From Desulfobacterales bacterium (GTDB taxonomy: Bacteria; Desulfobacterota; Desulfobacteria; Desulfobacterales; SpSt-501): a DNA stretch of 64,000 nt. Made by a program: the position numbers and the translations under genes. The stretch spans positions 1 through 64,000 of the forward strand of contig JALOOU010000045.1 in assembly GCA_025454255.1 (NCBI GenBank), written 5' to 3'. This document shows, in pieces, positions 1 through 6,990 of the stretch (position 1 is the first letter of the stretch; each line of letters begins with the position of its first letter). A model generated the notes under the pieces. It was not told the origin of the DNA, searched no databases, and saw nothing but the letters and a program-made list of their open reading frames with translations.

Positions 1-333
1 TTGTAAAATCCTTTTTATGCCCCCCGGGTCGGCCACCCCGCTCGGCTCAATGACGATAAGGTTCGGATCAAACTCCTCACGGATTGCCTCGATGGACGAC
101 AAGAGGTCGGCCCCCATGGTGCAGCAGATGCATCCGCTGTGGATTTCCTTGACCCGCAGGCCGTATTTCTGCATGACTTTTCCATCGATTCCGATGCGTC
201 CGAAATCGTTGACCAGGATGGCGACTCTTTGCGATTGCAGACGGGACGGCCTTCCCAGGATGGTGAGGATGAGCGTCGTCTTCCCGGAGCCAAGGAACCC
301 TGAAATCAGGGCGATTTTATAACCACTAGCCAT
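1..333 (-). CDS. CobW/P47K-family metal-chaperone GTPase, N-terminal part (runs off the left edge)
   Basis: The ORF track misses this gene because it has no stop inside the window. Read from an ATG at 333 on the minus strand it gives 111 residues starting MASGYKIALISGFLGSGKTT. It carries the Walker A motif GFLGSGKTT (about residues 12-20) and the CobW-type metal motif GCICC (about residue 68), then VIEPSGVADP. An AAGGAA ribosome site precedes the ATG. The family (COG0523) consists of GTP-driven metal-insertion proteins. It lies divergent to a corrinoid methyltransferase and transporter island, so a role in metal or cobamide supply to that island is plausible but inferred. The C-terminal CobW domain is not visible. 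Confidence 0.88.
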   Translation of the reverse strand, partial: MASGYKIALISGFLGSGKTTLILTILGRPSRLQSQRVAILVNDFGRIGIDGKVMQKYGLRVKEIHSGCICCTMGADLLSSIEAIREEFDPNLIVIEPSGVADPGGIKRILQ

Positions 334-781
334 TGAAACCATTTCCTTGACGATGTCCAATGCGCAGGAGATTGAATTGGACGGCATCAGCCGCACGGCC
401 ACGCGGCGATCAGGCCGCTTCCCCCCGATCCGTCAAGCGGTGTTAGTGCAGTGTCCATCTATGAACGGCGTCTTGCGGCGTGTGGCTGGCGTTCTCGCTC
501 TTCGCAAACCTCACCGTAGCATGGAATCCGCCTGCGGTTGCGAAATCGCCGCGGCCTTGGCCGGAGCCGACGTCCACCCTTTCTGGATGGACCTTAGCAT
601 AAATCCTGCCAGAAAGGCTGAGCGGTTTTTGACCGTTCCGGAGAAACCATTCAACTCTTCAGGCGCGGGTGGGCTTCTTGGCCGCGGCCTCGGGTGGGGG
701 CATTCCTCTTATGGCCGCATCTTTGGTGCTATTTTGCGTTTCAGCCCTATATCTGGTTTGATATTGCACCAACTTGCTCGT

Positions 782-831
782 TCCAAAAACTACTTTTTGC
801 ACCGGGCATGATCCAAAAGTATGTTTTTGCA
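782..831 (+). promoter_or_regulatory. Pair of direct repeats, probable activator (UAS) sites
   Basis: Two 20-base copies of TCCAAAA-N5-TTTTTGCA lie at 782-801 and 812-831, exactly 30 bases apart (about three helical turns), so they face the same side of the DNA. They sit about 50-80 bases upstream of the sigma-54 promoter. This is the usual position for enhancer sites of AAA+ sigma-54 activators such as the one encoded at 11707. Which protein binds them is inference. Confidence 0.6.
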
Positions 832-848
832 TCAAAATTTCGATGCAA
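827..848. promoter_or_regulatory. 22-base near-perfect palindrome, candidate operator
   Basis: TTGCATC and GATGCAA arms flank an AAATTT core, and 20 of 22 bases are symmetric. The palindrome overlaps the end of the second direct repeat and lies 15 bases upstream of the -24 element. A dimeric regulator or the sigma-54 activator could bind here. No binding protein can be named from the sequence. Confidence 0.5.
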
Positions 849-862
849 CCGAAAGCCCTGCC

Positions 863-880
863 CTTGGTTCGTTATTTGCA
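863..880 (+). promoter_or_regulatory. Sigma-54 (RpoN) promoter for the ABC/DUF1638 operon
   Basis: The sequence CTTGGTTCGTTATTTGCA has GG at 866-867 and GC at 878-879 with exactly ten bases between. This is the invariant spacing of -24/-12 promoters (consensus TGGCACG-N4-TTGCW). Transcription would start near 891, leaving a leader of roughly 220 bases before the ATG at 1113. A sigma-54 activator gene lies in the same cluster. Confidence 0.72.
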
Positions 881-967
881 TACTTAATAGGGGATTAGAT
901 GGGACAAGGCCGGCAGGAATTAAATAACATCTTAGTATAAGATCAAAATAAAATGATATCGTTTCGA

Positions 968-1010
968 TAGCCATTCCAATCTGGAATTGTTCGACAAACG
1001 GAAATGGCTA
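968..1010 (+). promoter_or_regulatory. Leader RNA with two mutually exclusive hairpins
   Basis: TAGCCATTCC (968-977) can pair with GGAAATGGCTA (1000-1010) with one bulge. Alternatively ATTCCA (973-978) pairs perfectly with TGGAAT (982-987) around a three-base loop. The two folds share bases 973-977, so they compete. The element lies in the predicted 5' leader about 100 bases before the start codon. It matches no riboswitch class that I recognise. Confidence 0.35.
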
Positions 1011-1112
1011 CCACCTCCGGCTTCGTTGCGGCTCAATCCAGTTGAATCGTTCGTCCCGGAAGGGTAAATGATGCAGAAATTTGTTTAACTATTCCAAAAG
1101 GAGAGCCAGACC

Positions 1113-2309
1113 ATGGAAAACCAGGACAAGTTGGCGCAGTTGATCACAGATTATCAGAACGGCCGGATCAATCGCAGATCTTTTATCAAGCGGGCCGTGA
1201 TGTTGGGCCTTGCGCTCTCCAGCATCGGCACGTTTCTATCCTTCGAAAACCTTTCGGTTCCCGAGGCTATGGCTCAAGCTCCGTCCGGCAAGCCGGTCGA
1301 CCTGACCGTCGGCTTCTTCCCCAGCTGGGTCGGCGGATGGTCCGGAGTGGTCATCAAGCATCTCGACCTCTGGAAGAAACACCTCCCCCAAGGCAGCAAG
1401 GTCAGCTGGGACATTCAGGTGGTCGGCCCCCCTATTGTGGCCAACCTCATGGCCGACAAGAGCCAGATCGGTTACATGGGGGACATGCCGGCCCTCGTTG
1501 CGACAACCAAACGCGACATCGCCGACCTTCGTATTGTCGAGATCAACACTTTCTCCGAAACCGGCCAGATTTGCTCCGTAATGATGGTGCGGAGCGACGC
1601 CCCGGACTTCGCAAGCCTGGATGAGGCCGTGAAATGGCTCAAGGGCAAGAAAATCGGCGTCTCGGGCAAAGGCTCCTGCGGCGACCGGTTCGTCTCCAGC
1701 CTTCTCCGCAAGACAGGCGTCGAGGCCGAAGTCCAGTATCTCGACCCGACCATCATCAAGACGTCGCTTCAGGCCAAGAAGGTGGACGCCGCCCAGGCCT
1801 TCCAGCCGCACGTCGCCCAGATAATGAACCACGGCTTCGGCAAGATGGCCTTTTCAGGCTCCACCTGGGCCGCCCAAGATGCCAACTTCATCCTGATGCG
1901 CAAGGATTTTATCGACAAGTACCCTGAAGCGGCCAAGGGATGGATCAAGGCTGACATCGAGGCGATGCTGTACATCATAAAGAATCCTGTCGAGACGGCT
2001 GGCATGGTAGCCAAGGAGCTTCCGGGATACAGCGTCAAGGACCTTTGGATGGCGATGTACGGGCGCTACCCGGACAATACCGGCTCCAAGGAAAGCAACA
2101 CCCTGATGCAGGCAGGCTTCGACGACAAGGTGATGAGCTTCATCGAAGAGAGCTTCAAGTTCCTCCACGAGCGCAACGCCATCACCGTTGAAAAACCGCT
2201 GCCCGGGGGTATTTATACCCAGTTGGTGGAAGAAGCCTTGAAAGAGATGAATCTGAAGGCGCCGCTGGGCGTCATCAAGGGGTTGCCTCTAAGCGAGTTC
2301 AAGGGATAA
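1113..2309 (+). CDS. Tat-exported NitT/TauT-type ABC transporter substrate-binding protein (NrtA/SsuA-like)
   Basis: This 398-residue protein captures the imported compound outside the membrane. The N-terminus has a twin-arginine signal, NRRSFIKRA (about residues 20-28), followed by a hydrophobic stretch and an AMAQA-like cleavage region near residue 54. The mature part has the two-lobe NrtA/SsuA fold hallmarks VDLTVGFFPSW, GYMGDMPALVA and GKKIGVSGKGS. An AAAAGGAG site precedes the ATG. It is the first gene after the sigma-54 promoter, with a terminator-like hairpin after it, which suggests it is made in excess over the membrane parts. Family substrates include sulfonates, nitrate and aromatic acids. 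The actual ligand is unknown, although the downstream genes suggest a methylated compound. Confidence 0.9.
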   Translation: MENQDKLAQLITDYQNGRINRRSFIKRAVMLGLALSSIGTFLSFENLSVPEAMAQAPSGKPVDLTVGFFPSWVGGWSGVVIKHLDLWKKHLPQGSKVSWDIQVVGPPIVANLMADKSQIGYMGDMPALVATTKRDIADLRIVEINTFSETGQICSVMMVRSDAPDFASLDEAVKWLKGKKIGVSGKGSCGDRFVSSLLRKTGVEAEVQYLDPTIIKTSLQAKKVDAAQAFQPHVAQIMNHGFGKMAFSGSTWAAQDANFILMRKDFIDKYPEAAKGWIKADIEAMLYIIKNPVETAGMVAKELPGYSVKDLWMAMYGRYPDNTGSKESNTLMQAGFDDKVMSFIEESFKFLHERNAITVEKPLPGGIYTQLVEEALKEMNLKAPLGVIKGLPLSEFKG

Positions 2310-2313
2310 GGGC

Positions 2314-2340
2314 CGCACCGTTTAGGCTGTGCGATTTTTA
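2314..2340 (+). terminator. Hairpin plus T-run after the binding-protein gene (partial terminator)
   Basis: CGCAC (2314-2318) pairs with GTGCG (2329-2333) around a ten-base loop and is followed by ATTTTTA. The stem is only five base pairs, so it probably trims or attenuates the transcript between the binding protein and the permease and does not stop it completely. Confidence 0.45.
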
Positions 2341-2435
2341 CCACCTCCGGCAGGATAGACTGTGGCGGGAGTTTGAAAGGGCCGGACGCTCATGTGAGCT
2401 CCCGCCATGGCCGCCGGATGAAGGAGACACCCCGG

Positions 2436-3248
2436 ATGTCGACAAGTCGAAAGACCGGGCTCTTGAATCCCCAAATCATGAGGGCCTTGATAGGCATTGG
2501 CGTCTTTCTGGCTCTTTGGTATCTGCTAACGGCCGTTCTGCAACTGCCGCGTTTCAAACTGCTGCCCAACCCCTTGTCGGTCATTGCGGAATGGATCAGC
2601 TTTGAACCGGTTTCCGGAAGGTCCATATTCACCAAGGCCTTTTATCTCGACATGGGCTTCAGCATCGCAAGGACATTGATCGCTTTTTCGCTGGCGACTT
2701 TCCTGGGCGTGCTGTTGGGCCTCATTATGGGATGGAACAGGATTTTTTACGATTTCTCTTTCCCGATTGTCGAAATCCTGCGGCCCATGCCACCGCTGAG
2801 CTGGATCCCGCTTGCGGTGCTCATCCTGCCGGGGGTCGAGTTGGCGGTGGTCTACGTGACCTTCATCGCGGCTTTTTTCGCCACCGTGCTCAACACCCTC
2901 CTGGGAGTCTTTTCCATCGACAAGAATTACTTCCTGGCGGCGAGCTGCCTCGGCTCCAAACCCAAGCATATCTTCATCAACATCGTCGTCCCCGGGGCTC
3001 TGCCGTTTATCTTCACCGGCCTGCAGATTGCCATGGGCGTGTCTTGGATGTCCCTGGTTGCGGGGGAAATCATCTCCGGCCAGCAGGGGCTGGGCTATGC
3101 CATTTATGAGGGCTACTCGCTGTTCCAGTTTGATCAGGTGGTCTGTTACATGTTCACTCTGGGAATTCTGGGATACATCAGCAGCGCGGGGATAAGGGCG
3201 CTCGGCCGCCGCTTGATGGCCTGGGAATCCAGAAGGCGAGGGGCGTAG
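2436..3248 (+). CDS. ABC transporter permease 1 (NitT/TauT, SsuC-like)
   Basis: This 270-residue inner-membrane subunit has about six hydrophobic segments. It carries the cytoplasmic coupling loop typical of the family: AASCLGSKPKHIFINIVVPGALP near residues 170-190. I chose ATG 2436 because AAGGAG lies nine bases upstream; the longer ORF start adds an unrelated tail. Six bases separate it from the ATPase gene that follows. Two different permeases and two different ATPases in one operon suggest a heteromeric transporter of the 2+2 type, or two transporters sharing one binding protein. Confidence 0.9.
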   Translation: MSTSRKTGLLNPQIMRALIGIGVFLALWYLLTAVLQLPRFKLLPNPLSVIAEWISFEPVSGRSIFTKAFYLDMGFSIARTLIAFSLATFLGVLLGLIMGWNRIFYDFSFPIVEILRPMPPLSWIPLAVLILPGVELAVVYVTFIAAFFATVLNTLLGVFSIDKNYFLAASCLGSKPKHIFINIVVPGALPFIFTGLQIAMGVSWMSLVAGEIISGQQGLGYAIYEGYSLFQFDQVVCYMFTLGILGYISSAGIRALGRRLMAWESRRRGA

Positions 3249-3254
3249 GCGTAG

Positions 3255-4091
3255 ATGGCCAGCGAGACGAAAGAGCCTGGAGCGATCCGCATCAAGCACG
3301 TGAGCAAAATCTACGACCCGCAGGGCGTCCACGTCGAGGCGATGCGCGACTGCTCCTTCGACATCGCCGCCGGCGAGATGGCGATCATCGTCGGGCCGTC
3401 CGGCTGCGGCAAGACCACGTTGCTGAACGCAATTGCGGGCTTCGACGACATCACCGCGGGCGAGATCTTCCTGGACGGCGAGCTGATCTCGTCCCCCACG
3501 TATCAGATCAAGCCCAACGTCGATCGTATGGTGGTCTTTCAGAACGGGGCGCTGTTTCCGTGGAAGACCGTCATCGAGAACATCGCCTACGGTCCCATGG
3601 TCCAAGGCAGGCTGACCAAGGCTGCGGCGCGGGACAAGGCCCGGGAGATGCTCGAGTGGGTGTGCCTCAACGGCATGGAGGAAAAGTACCCGGAGGAGCT
3701 CTCCTCCGGCGTCCAGCGGCGAGTCGAAATCCTGCGGGCGCTGATCAACGAACCTCGGGTGGTCATGCTCGACGAGCCCTTCCGCGGTCTCGATGCCGTT
3801 TCGAAGACCGTGATGCATGAGTTTCTGATGCAACTTTTCTGCAACAGAAACCGCACGATGTTTTTCATCACGCACGATCTGGACGAGGCTATTTTTCTTG
3901 GCCACAAGGTCGTCATCATGACGACCCGGCCTGCGCAGGTTAAAAAGATCGTACCGATCGATTTGCCATGGCCCCGGGAGCATCGCATCATGAACTCGAA
4001 GCGCTATCTGGAATTGAAAGGTGAAATCCTCGAAGCGGTGCACGAGGAGGCCAAGAAGGCTTTCCAGGCCGGCGAACGCGAATTGGCATAA
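3255..4091 (+). CDS. ABC transporter ATPase 1 (NitT/TauT, SsuB-like) with unusual signature motif
   Basis: This 278-residue nucleotide-binding subunit has Walker A GPSGCGKTT (about residue 47), Walker B VVMLDEPF (about 172) and the switch histidine in ITHDLDEA (about 207). The C-loop is LSSGVQRR, not LSGGQ/M-QR, so one of the two signature glycines is replaced by serine. That may weaken ATP turnover at one site. It follows permease 1 by six bases and precedes permease 2. Confidence 0.9.
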   Translation: MASETKEPGAIRIKHVSKIYDPQGVHVEAMRDCSFDIAAGEMAIIVGPSGCGKTTLLNAIAGFDDITAGEIFLDGELISSPTYQIKPNVDRMVVFQNGALFPWKTVIENIAYGPMVQGRLTKAAARDKAREMLEWVCLNGMEEKYPEELSSGVQRRVEILRALINEPRVVMLDEPFRGLDAVSKTVMHEFLMQLFCNRNRTMFFITHDLDEAIFLGHKVVIMTTRPAQVKKIVPIDLPWPREHRIMNSKRYLELKGEILEAVHEEAKKAFQAGERELA

Positions 4092-4123
4092 GCTGTGTCC
4101 GAATTCAACAAGGGTCGATTGCT

Positions 4124-4951
4124 GTGTCCGAATCCTCAACGACAATGCCACCGGATGCCGTTTTGAAAACGCCCCGAGGGAAACTGCTCAAGAAGGTGTT
4201 CAGCGCCAGGACGCTGCGGGGCCTATCCTCGATTGTACTCTTCGTGGTTCTCTGGCAGCTGGTGGTCTACCTTAAGGTGCCCTATCTGCAAAACCTGCCG
4301 TACCCCGAGGACGTGGCCTCGCATGGATTGGCCGCCGCCGTCTCTACCGGCTACTGGATAGACTGGGGCTTGAGCCTTTCACGGATCTTCATCGGTTTTA
4401 TCGCGGCGCAGCTGCTCGGGATCCCCCTGGGCCTGGCCATCGGGATCAGCCGGGTCTTCCGGGGGTTCACCTTCCCGGTCTTCGAGATCCTGCGACCCAT
4501 TCCACCGATCGCCTGGATCCCGCTGGCGATCCTTTTCTGGCCGACGCGCGAGCTTTCCATCTACTTTCTGGTTTTCATCGGCGCCTTTTTCATCATTGTC
4601 ATCAACGTGATCCAAGGCGTCTCCAACATATCCGTCAATCTGAAATGGGCGGCCTTCTCGCTGGGGGCCAAACCCAATGATATTTTCTGGCGGATTTTGC
4701 TCCCGGGCTCCCTGCCCTCAATTATCACCGGAATGACCGTCGGAATGGGCGTAACCTGGAACGTGCTCATCGCGGCGGAGATGATCGCCGCCCAGGGCGG
4801 CCTTGGGCGGACCACCTGGGAGGCTTACACGAATCACAACATCCCGTACATCGTGGTCGGCATGGTCAGCATCGGCATAGCCGGCTATCTTTGCAGCACG
4901 CTGCTGCGATGGCTTGGAGAAAAAGCCATGCCATGGAAGCGCAAGTTTTAA
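4124..4951 (+). CDS. ABC transporter permease 2 (NitT/TauT, SsuC-like)
   Basis: This 275-residue six-helix permease is clearly related to permease 1 (shared EILRP-PPI-WIPLAI region and FSLGAKPNDIFWRILLPGSLP coupling loop), so the two arose by duplication or serve as partners. The predicted start is GTG at 4124; ATG 4145 in the same frame is possible. A 13-base direct repeat, GCTGTGTCCGAAT, occurs at 4092 and again across the GTG start, which looks like a small local duplication. The operon continues 17 bases downstream. Confidence 0.9.
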   Translation: MSESSTTMPPDAVLKTPRGKLLKKVFSARTLRGLSSIVLFVVLWQLVVYLKVPYLQNLPYPEDVASHGLAAAVSTGYWIDWGLSLSRIFIGFIAAQLLGIPLGLAIGISRVFRGFTFPVFEILRPIPPIAWIPLAILFWPTRELSIYFLVFIGAFFIIVINVIQGVSNISVNLKWAAFSLGAKPNDIFWRILLPGSLPSIITGMTVGMGVTWNVLIAAEMIAAQGGLGRTTWEAYTNHNIPYIVVGMVSIGIAGYLCSTLLRWLGEKAMPWKRKF

Positions 4952-4968
4952 CAGGAGGCTCGCGCTGC

Positions 4969-5859
4969 ATGAACCAGGTTCTCACCCCGGCCGCGGGGAT
5001 TACGAAAGGCAGCTTCGGGGAAGTTCGCCTCGAGAGGGTCGGCAAGATTTATGAGAAAGAAATCGAGCGGCTGGTCGCCTTGGATGAGTTCAGTCTGACG
5101 ATCGAGCGGGGAAAGCTCACCGTCCTCATGGGCCCCTCGGGCTGCGGCAAGACGGTCTTGATCAACATGATCGCCGGCTACGAACAGCCCACTTCGGGGA
5201 CGATCACCCTCGACGGCCGTCCCGTGCAGGGGCCGAGCTGCGATCGGTTGGTGGTCTTTCAGGAAAGCGCGCTTTTCCCGTGGATGAGCGTCTATTCCAA
5301 CGTCGTTTTCGGCTGCCAGGTGCAGGGCATCGACCCGGCGGAAATCCGCGCCAAGGCCGAACTCATCCTCAGAAAGGTCGGGCTCTTCGAGTTTCGGGAT
5401 AAATACCCGGCCCATCTCTCGGGCGGGATGCAGCGGCGGGCCGAACTGGCGCGGGCGCTGATCAACGACCCCAAGATCCTGATTCTGGACGAGCCCTTTC
5501 GCGGGCTTGACGCCATGACGCGCGAGCTGATGCAGGAATTCTACGTGGGGCTTTTCGAGGAATTCGGCCGGACCAATCTGTTCATCACCCATGAAATCGA
5601 CGAGGCGATCTTCCTAGCGGATAAATTGGTCATCATGACCTATCAGCCCGGGAAGGTGAAGGCGGAAATTGAAATCGACCTGCCGCGGCCACGGGATTTT
5701 AAGATGCTGGCCTCGTCGCGCTTTATGCAGATCAGGGCCCAGACGCTGGAGCTGCTCTATGAGGAGTCCTCCAAGGCTTTCGCTTCCGGAAGCAAGGCTG
5801 CCTTCGATCTGGTCGGGGCCCTGGCGAGCTCAAAGGATTCATGCCGCATTGCCGGATAG
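4969..5859 (+). CDS. ABC transporter ATPase 2 (NitT/TauT, SsuB-like)
   Basis: This 296-residue ATPase has Walker A GPSGCGKTV, signature LSGGMQRR, Walker B ILILDEPF and switch FITHEIDEA. Unlike ATPase 1 its signature is canonical, so the pair may form a heterodimer with one consensus and one degenerate site. That interpretation is inferred. I chose ATG 4969 because ACAGGAGG lies upstream; the ORF track start at 4891 lies inside the preceding gene. The C-terminus is longer than usual (KAFASGSKAAFDLVGALASS) and unrecognised. Confidence 0.9.
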   Translation: MNQVLTPAAGITKGSFGEVRLERVGKIYEKEIERLVALDEFSLTIERGKLTVLMGPSGCGKTVLINMIAGYEQPTSGTITLDGRPVQGPSCDRLVVFQESALFPWMSVYSNVVFGCQVQGIDPAEIRAKAELILRKVGLFEFRDKYPAHLSGGMQRRAELARALINDPKILILDEPFRGLDAMTRELMQEFYVGLFEEFGRTNLFITHEIDEAIFLADKLVIMTYQPGKVKAEIEIDLPRPRDFKMLASSRFMQIRAQTLELLYEESSKAFASGSKAAFDLVGALASSKDSCRIAG

Positions 5860-5987
5860 CAACGGCGGGCACCCGGCCCAACGCCCGTGCGCCTGGGGGG
5901 GGATCCCTGCCGCGGGCCCGGCTAGCGGATCCGCCCGGCGGGCGGCGCGAGAAAAAGGTAAGTCTGTCTTTTTTTCTGGGAGCCTTG

Positions 5988-6656
5988 ATGCCGCCTGACG
6001 TCCAAGTCATTGCCTGTCGTGCACTGGCCCCGGAGCTGAGGGCCTTCGGCGTCCCTCCAGAGCGGCTGCGGCTTCTAGATCAAGGGCTGCACCGTTGTCC
6101 GCAGATCCTCCGAGAGGAGCTGGCGCGAACGCTGGGGGAGGTGGAATCCCAGCCCGGTGTTTCGCGCGTGGTGCTGGTATACGGGTATTGCGGCGGAGGC
6201 CTCGAAGGGCTTGCGCCCCATAAGGCCGAGTTGGTGCTTCCAATAGTGCATGACTGCATCCCTCTGCTGCTCGGTCCTGACGGCGAACCCGGCGCGGCCG
6301 ATGCCGGAGGAACCTATTATCTCAGTCCGGGATTGATCGATTACGGCCAGACTCCCTATACGGAATTCCAGCGGATCCGGGAACGATTCGGCGATGAAGA
6401 GGCCTTATGGGCGGTAAAGGAAATGATTAAGAACTACCGTGAGGTGATTCTGATTCGAACCGCTGCCGGCCTTAAACGGTCCCACCGCCTGCATGCCCGC
6501 AGAATGGCCCACTTGCTGGGGCTCGCCTACCGGGAAGCGCCCGGCGACGGCCGCCTATTGGCAGATCTTTTAGCCGGGCGATGCCGGGAAGGGATCCTGC
6601 GCCTGAAGCCGGGCGAAGCCATGAGCGCGAGCCGTCTGAAGCGCAGCCCCGTATGA
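5988..6656 (+). CDS. DUF1638-domain protein associated with corrinoid methyltransferases
   Basis: This 222-residue soluble protein starts MPPDVQVIACRALAPEL and contains VLVYGYCGGGLEGL, VHDCIPLLLG and GGTYYLSPGLIDYG, the pattern of DUF1638. Members are usually encoded beside corrinoid-dependent methyltransferases and their transporters. Their biochemical role is not known; cysteines in YGYCGGG and HDC could bind a cofactor or metal. I chose ATG 5988 because GGGAG lies five bases upstream. It is the last gene of the first operon, directly before the methyltransferase promoter. Confidence 0.78.
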   Translation: MPPDVQVIACRALAPELRAFGVPPERLRLLDQGLHRCPQILREELARTLGEVESQPGVSRVVLVYGYCGGGLEGLAPHKAELVLPIVHDCIPLLLGPDGEPGAADAGGTYYLSPGLIDYGQTPYTEFQRIRERFGDEEALWAVKEMIKNYREVILIRTAAGLKRSHRLHARRMAHLLGLAYREAPGDGRLLADLLAGRCREGILRLKPGEAMSASRLKRSPV

Positions 6657-6779
6657 CCATAGCGTCTCGCTCAGCCGAGACCGCCGCGGACTGTCGGTTT
6701 TCTTTTATCGAGTAAAATTTAGCCGCACTGGGGTTACTGATGTTTTCGAAAAAGTAGTGATCCGGGGCGGTGTAAAGTT

Positions 6780-6804
6780 GCACCGGCGGAGATGAATCCG
6801 GTGC
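6780..6804. promoter_or_regulatory. Seven-base-pair hairpin in the 334-base gap before the methyltransferase operon
   Basis: GCACCGG pairs perfectly with CCGGTGC around an 11-base loop. No T-run follows, so it is a weak terminator candidate for the upstream operon or an operator. The gap 6657-6990 also contains AAAAAGTAGT (6749-6758), the reverse complement of ACTACTTTTT in the first activator repeat at 782. In addition, a GAATCGA/TCGATTC hairpin near 6887-6904 lies just before the sigma-54 promoter. Confidence 0.35.
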
Positions 6805-6913
6805 GGAATCGAATCGGCGCCGGAAGGCCATGTGAAGAATACGCTTAAACAAAACTATTTGATATTCAAAACAATAACGATAGATCGAATCGATTTCTCG
6901 ATTCAACTCGACT

Positions 6914-6930
6914 CTGGTGCAGAGCTTGCA
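6914..6930 (+). promoter_or_regulatory. Sigma-54 (RpoN) promoter for the corrinoid methyltransferase operon
   Basis: CTGGTGCAGAGCTTGCA has GG at 6916-6917 and GC at 6928-6929 with ten bases between, and an intact TTGCA -12 element. The start site would be near 6941, about 50 bases before the ATG at 6991. Its agreement with the promoter at 863 points to joint control of uptake and demethylation genes. Confidence 0.72.
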
Positions 6931-6990
6931 ATACCTTTCTGACCTGGAATCGAACGTGGAACGCCAAGCGAAGCAAAGAGGAGAGCGGCA

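Larger units (their letters stand above)
334..1112. other. 779-base intergenic regulatory region between cobW-like gene and ABC operon
   Basis: No convincing protein gene is present. The 154-residue plus-strand ORF at 347-811 has no recognisable domain and overlaps regulatory repeats. From left to right the region holds an unexplained segment (334-780), two direct repeats and a palindrome (782-848), a sigma-54 promoter (863-880) and a structured leader (about 890-1112). The leader ends in an AAAAGGAG ribosome site just before the binding-protein ATG. Confidence 0.6.

Noticed and set aside
347-811. 154-residue plus-strand ORF upstream of the ABC operon
   Set aside because: No domain, no ribosome site, unusual composition, and its end overlaps the activator repeats. 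Treated as non-coding.
2526-4151. 541-residue minus-strand ORF and other long minus-strand ORFs (22317-23552, 34350-37613, 54931-57324)
   Set aside because: They lie opposite well-supported genes and have H/R/E/D-rich composition typical of antisense frames in GC-rich DNA.
6805-6818. GGAATCGAATCGGC, matching 13 of 14 bases of the tRNA-Leu T-arm region
   Set aside because: Considered as an integration-site relic, but it is too short, has a mismatch, and lies in a promoter region away from any island edge.
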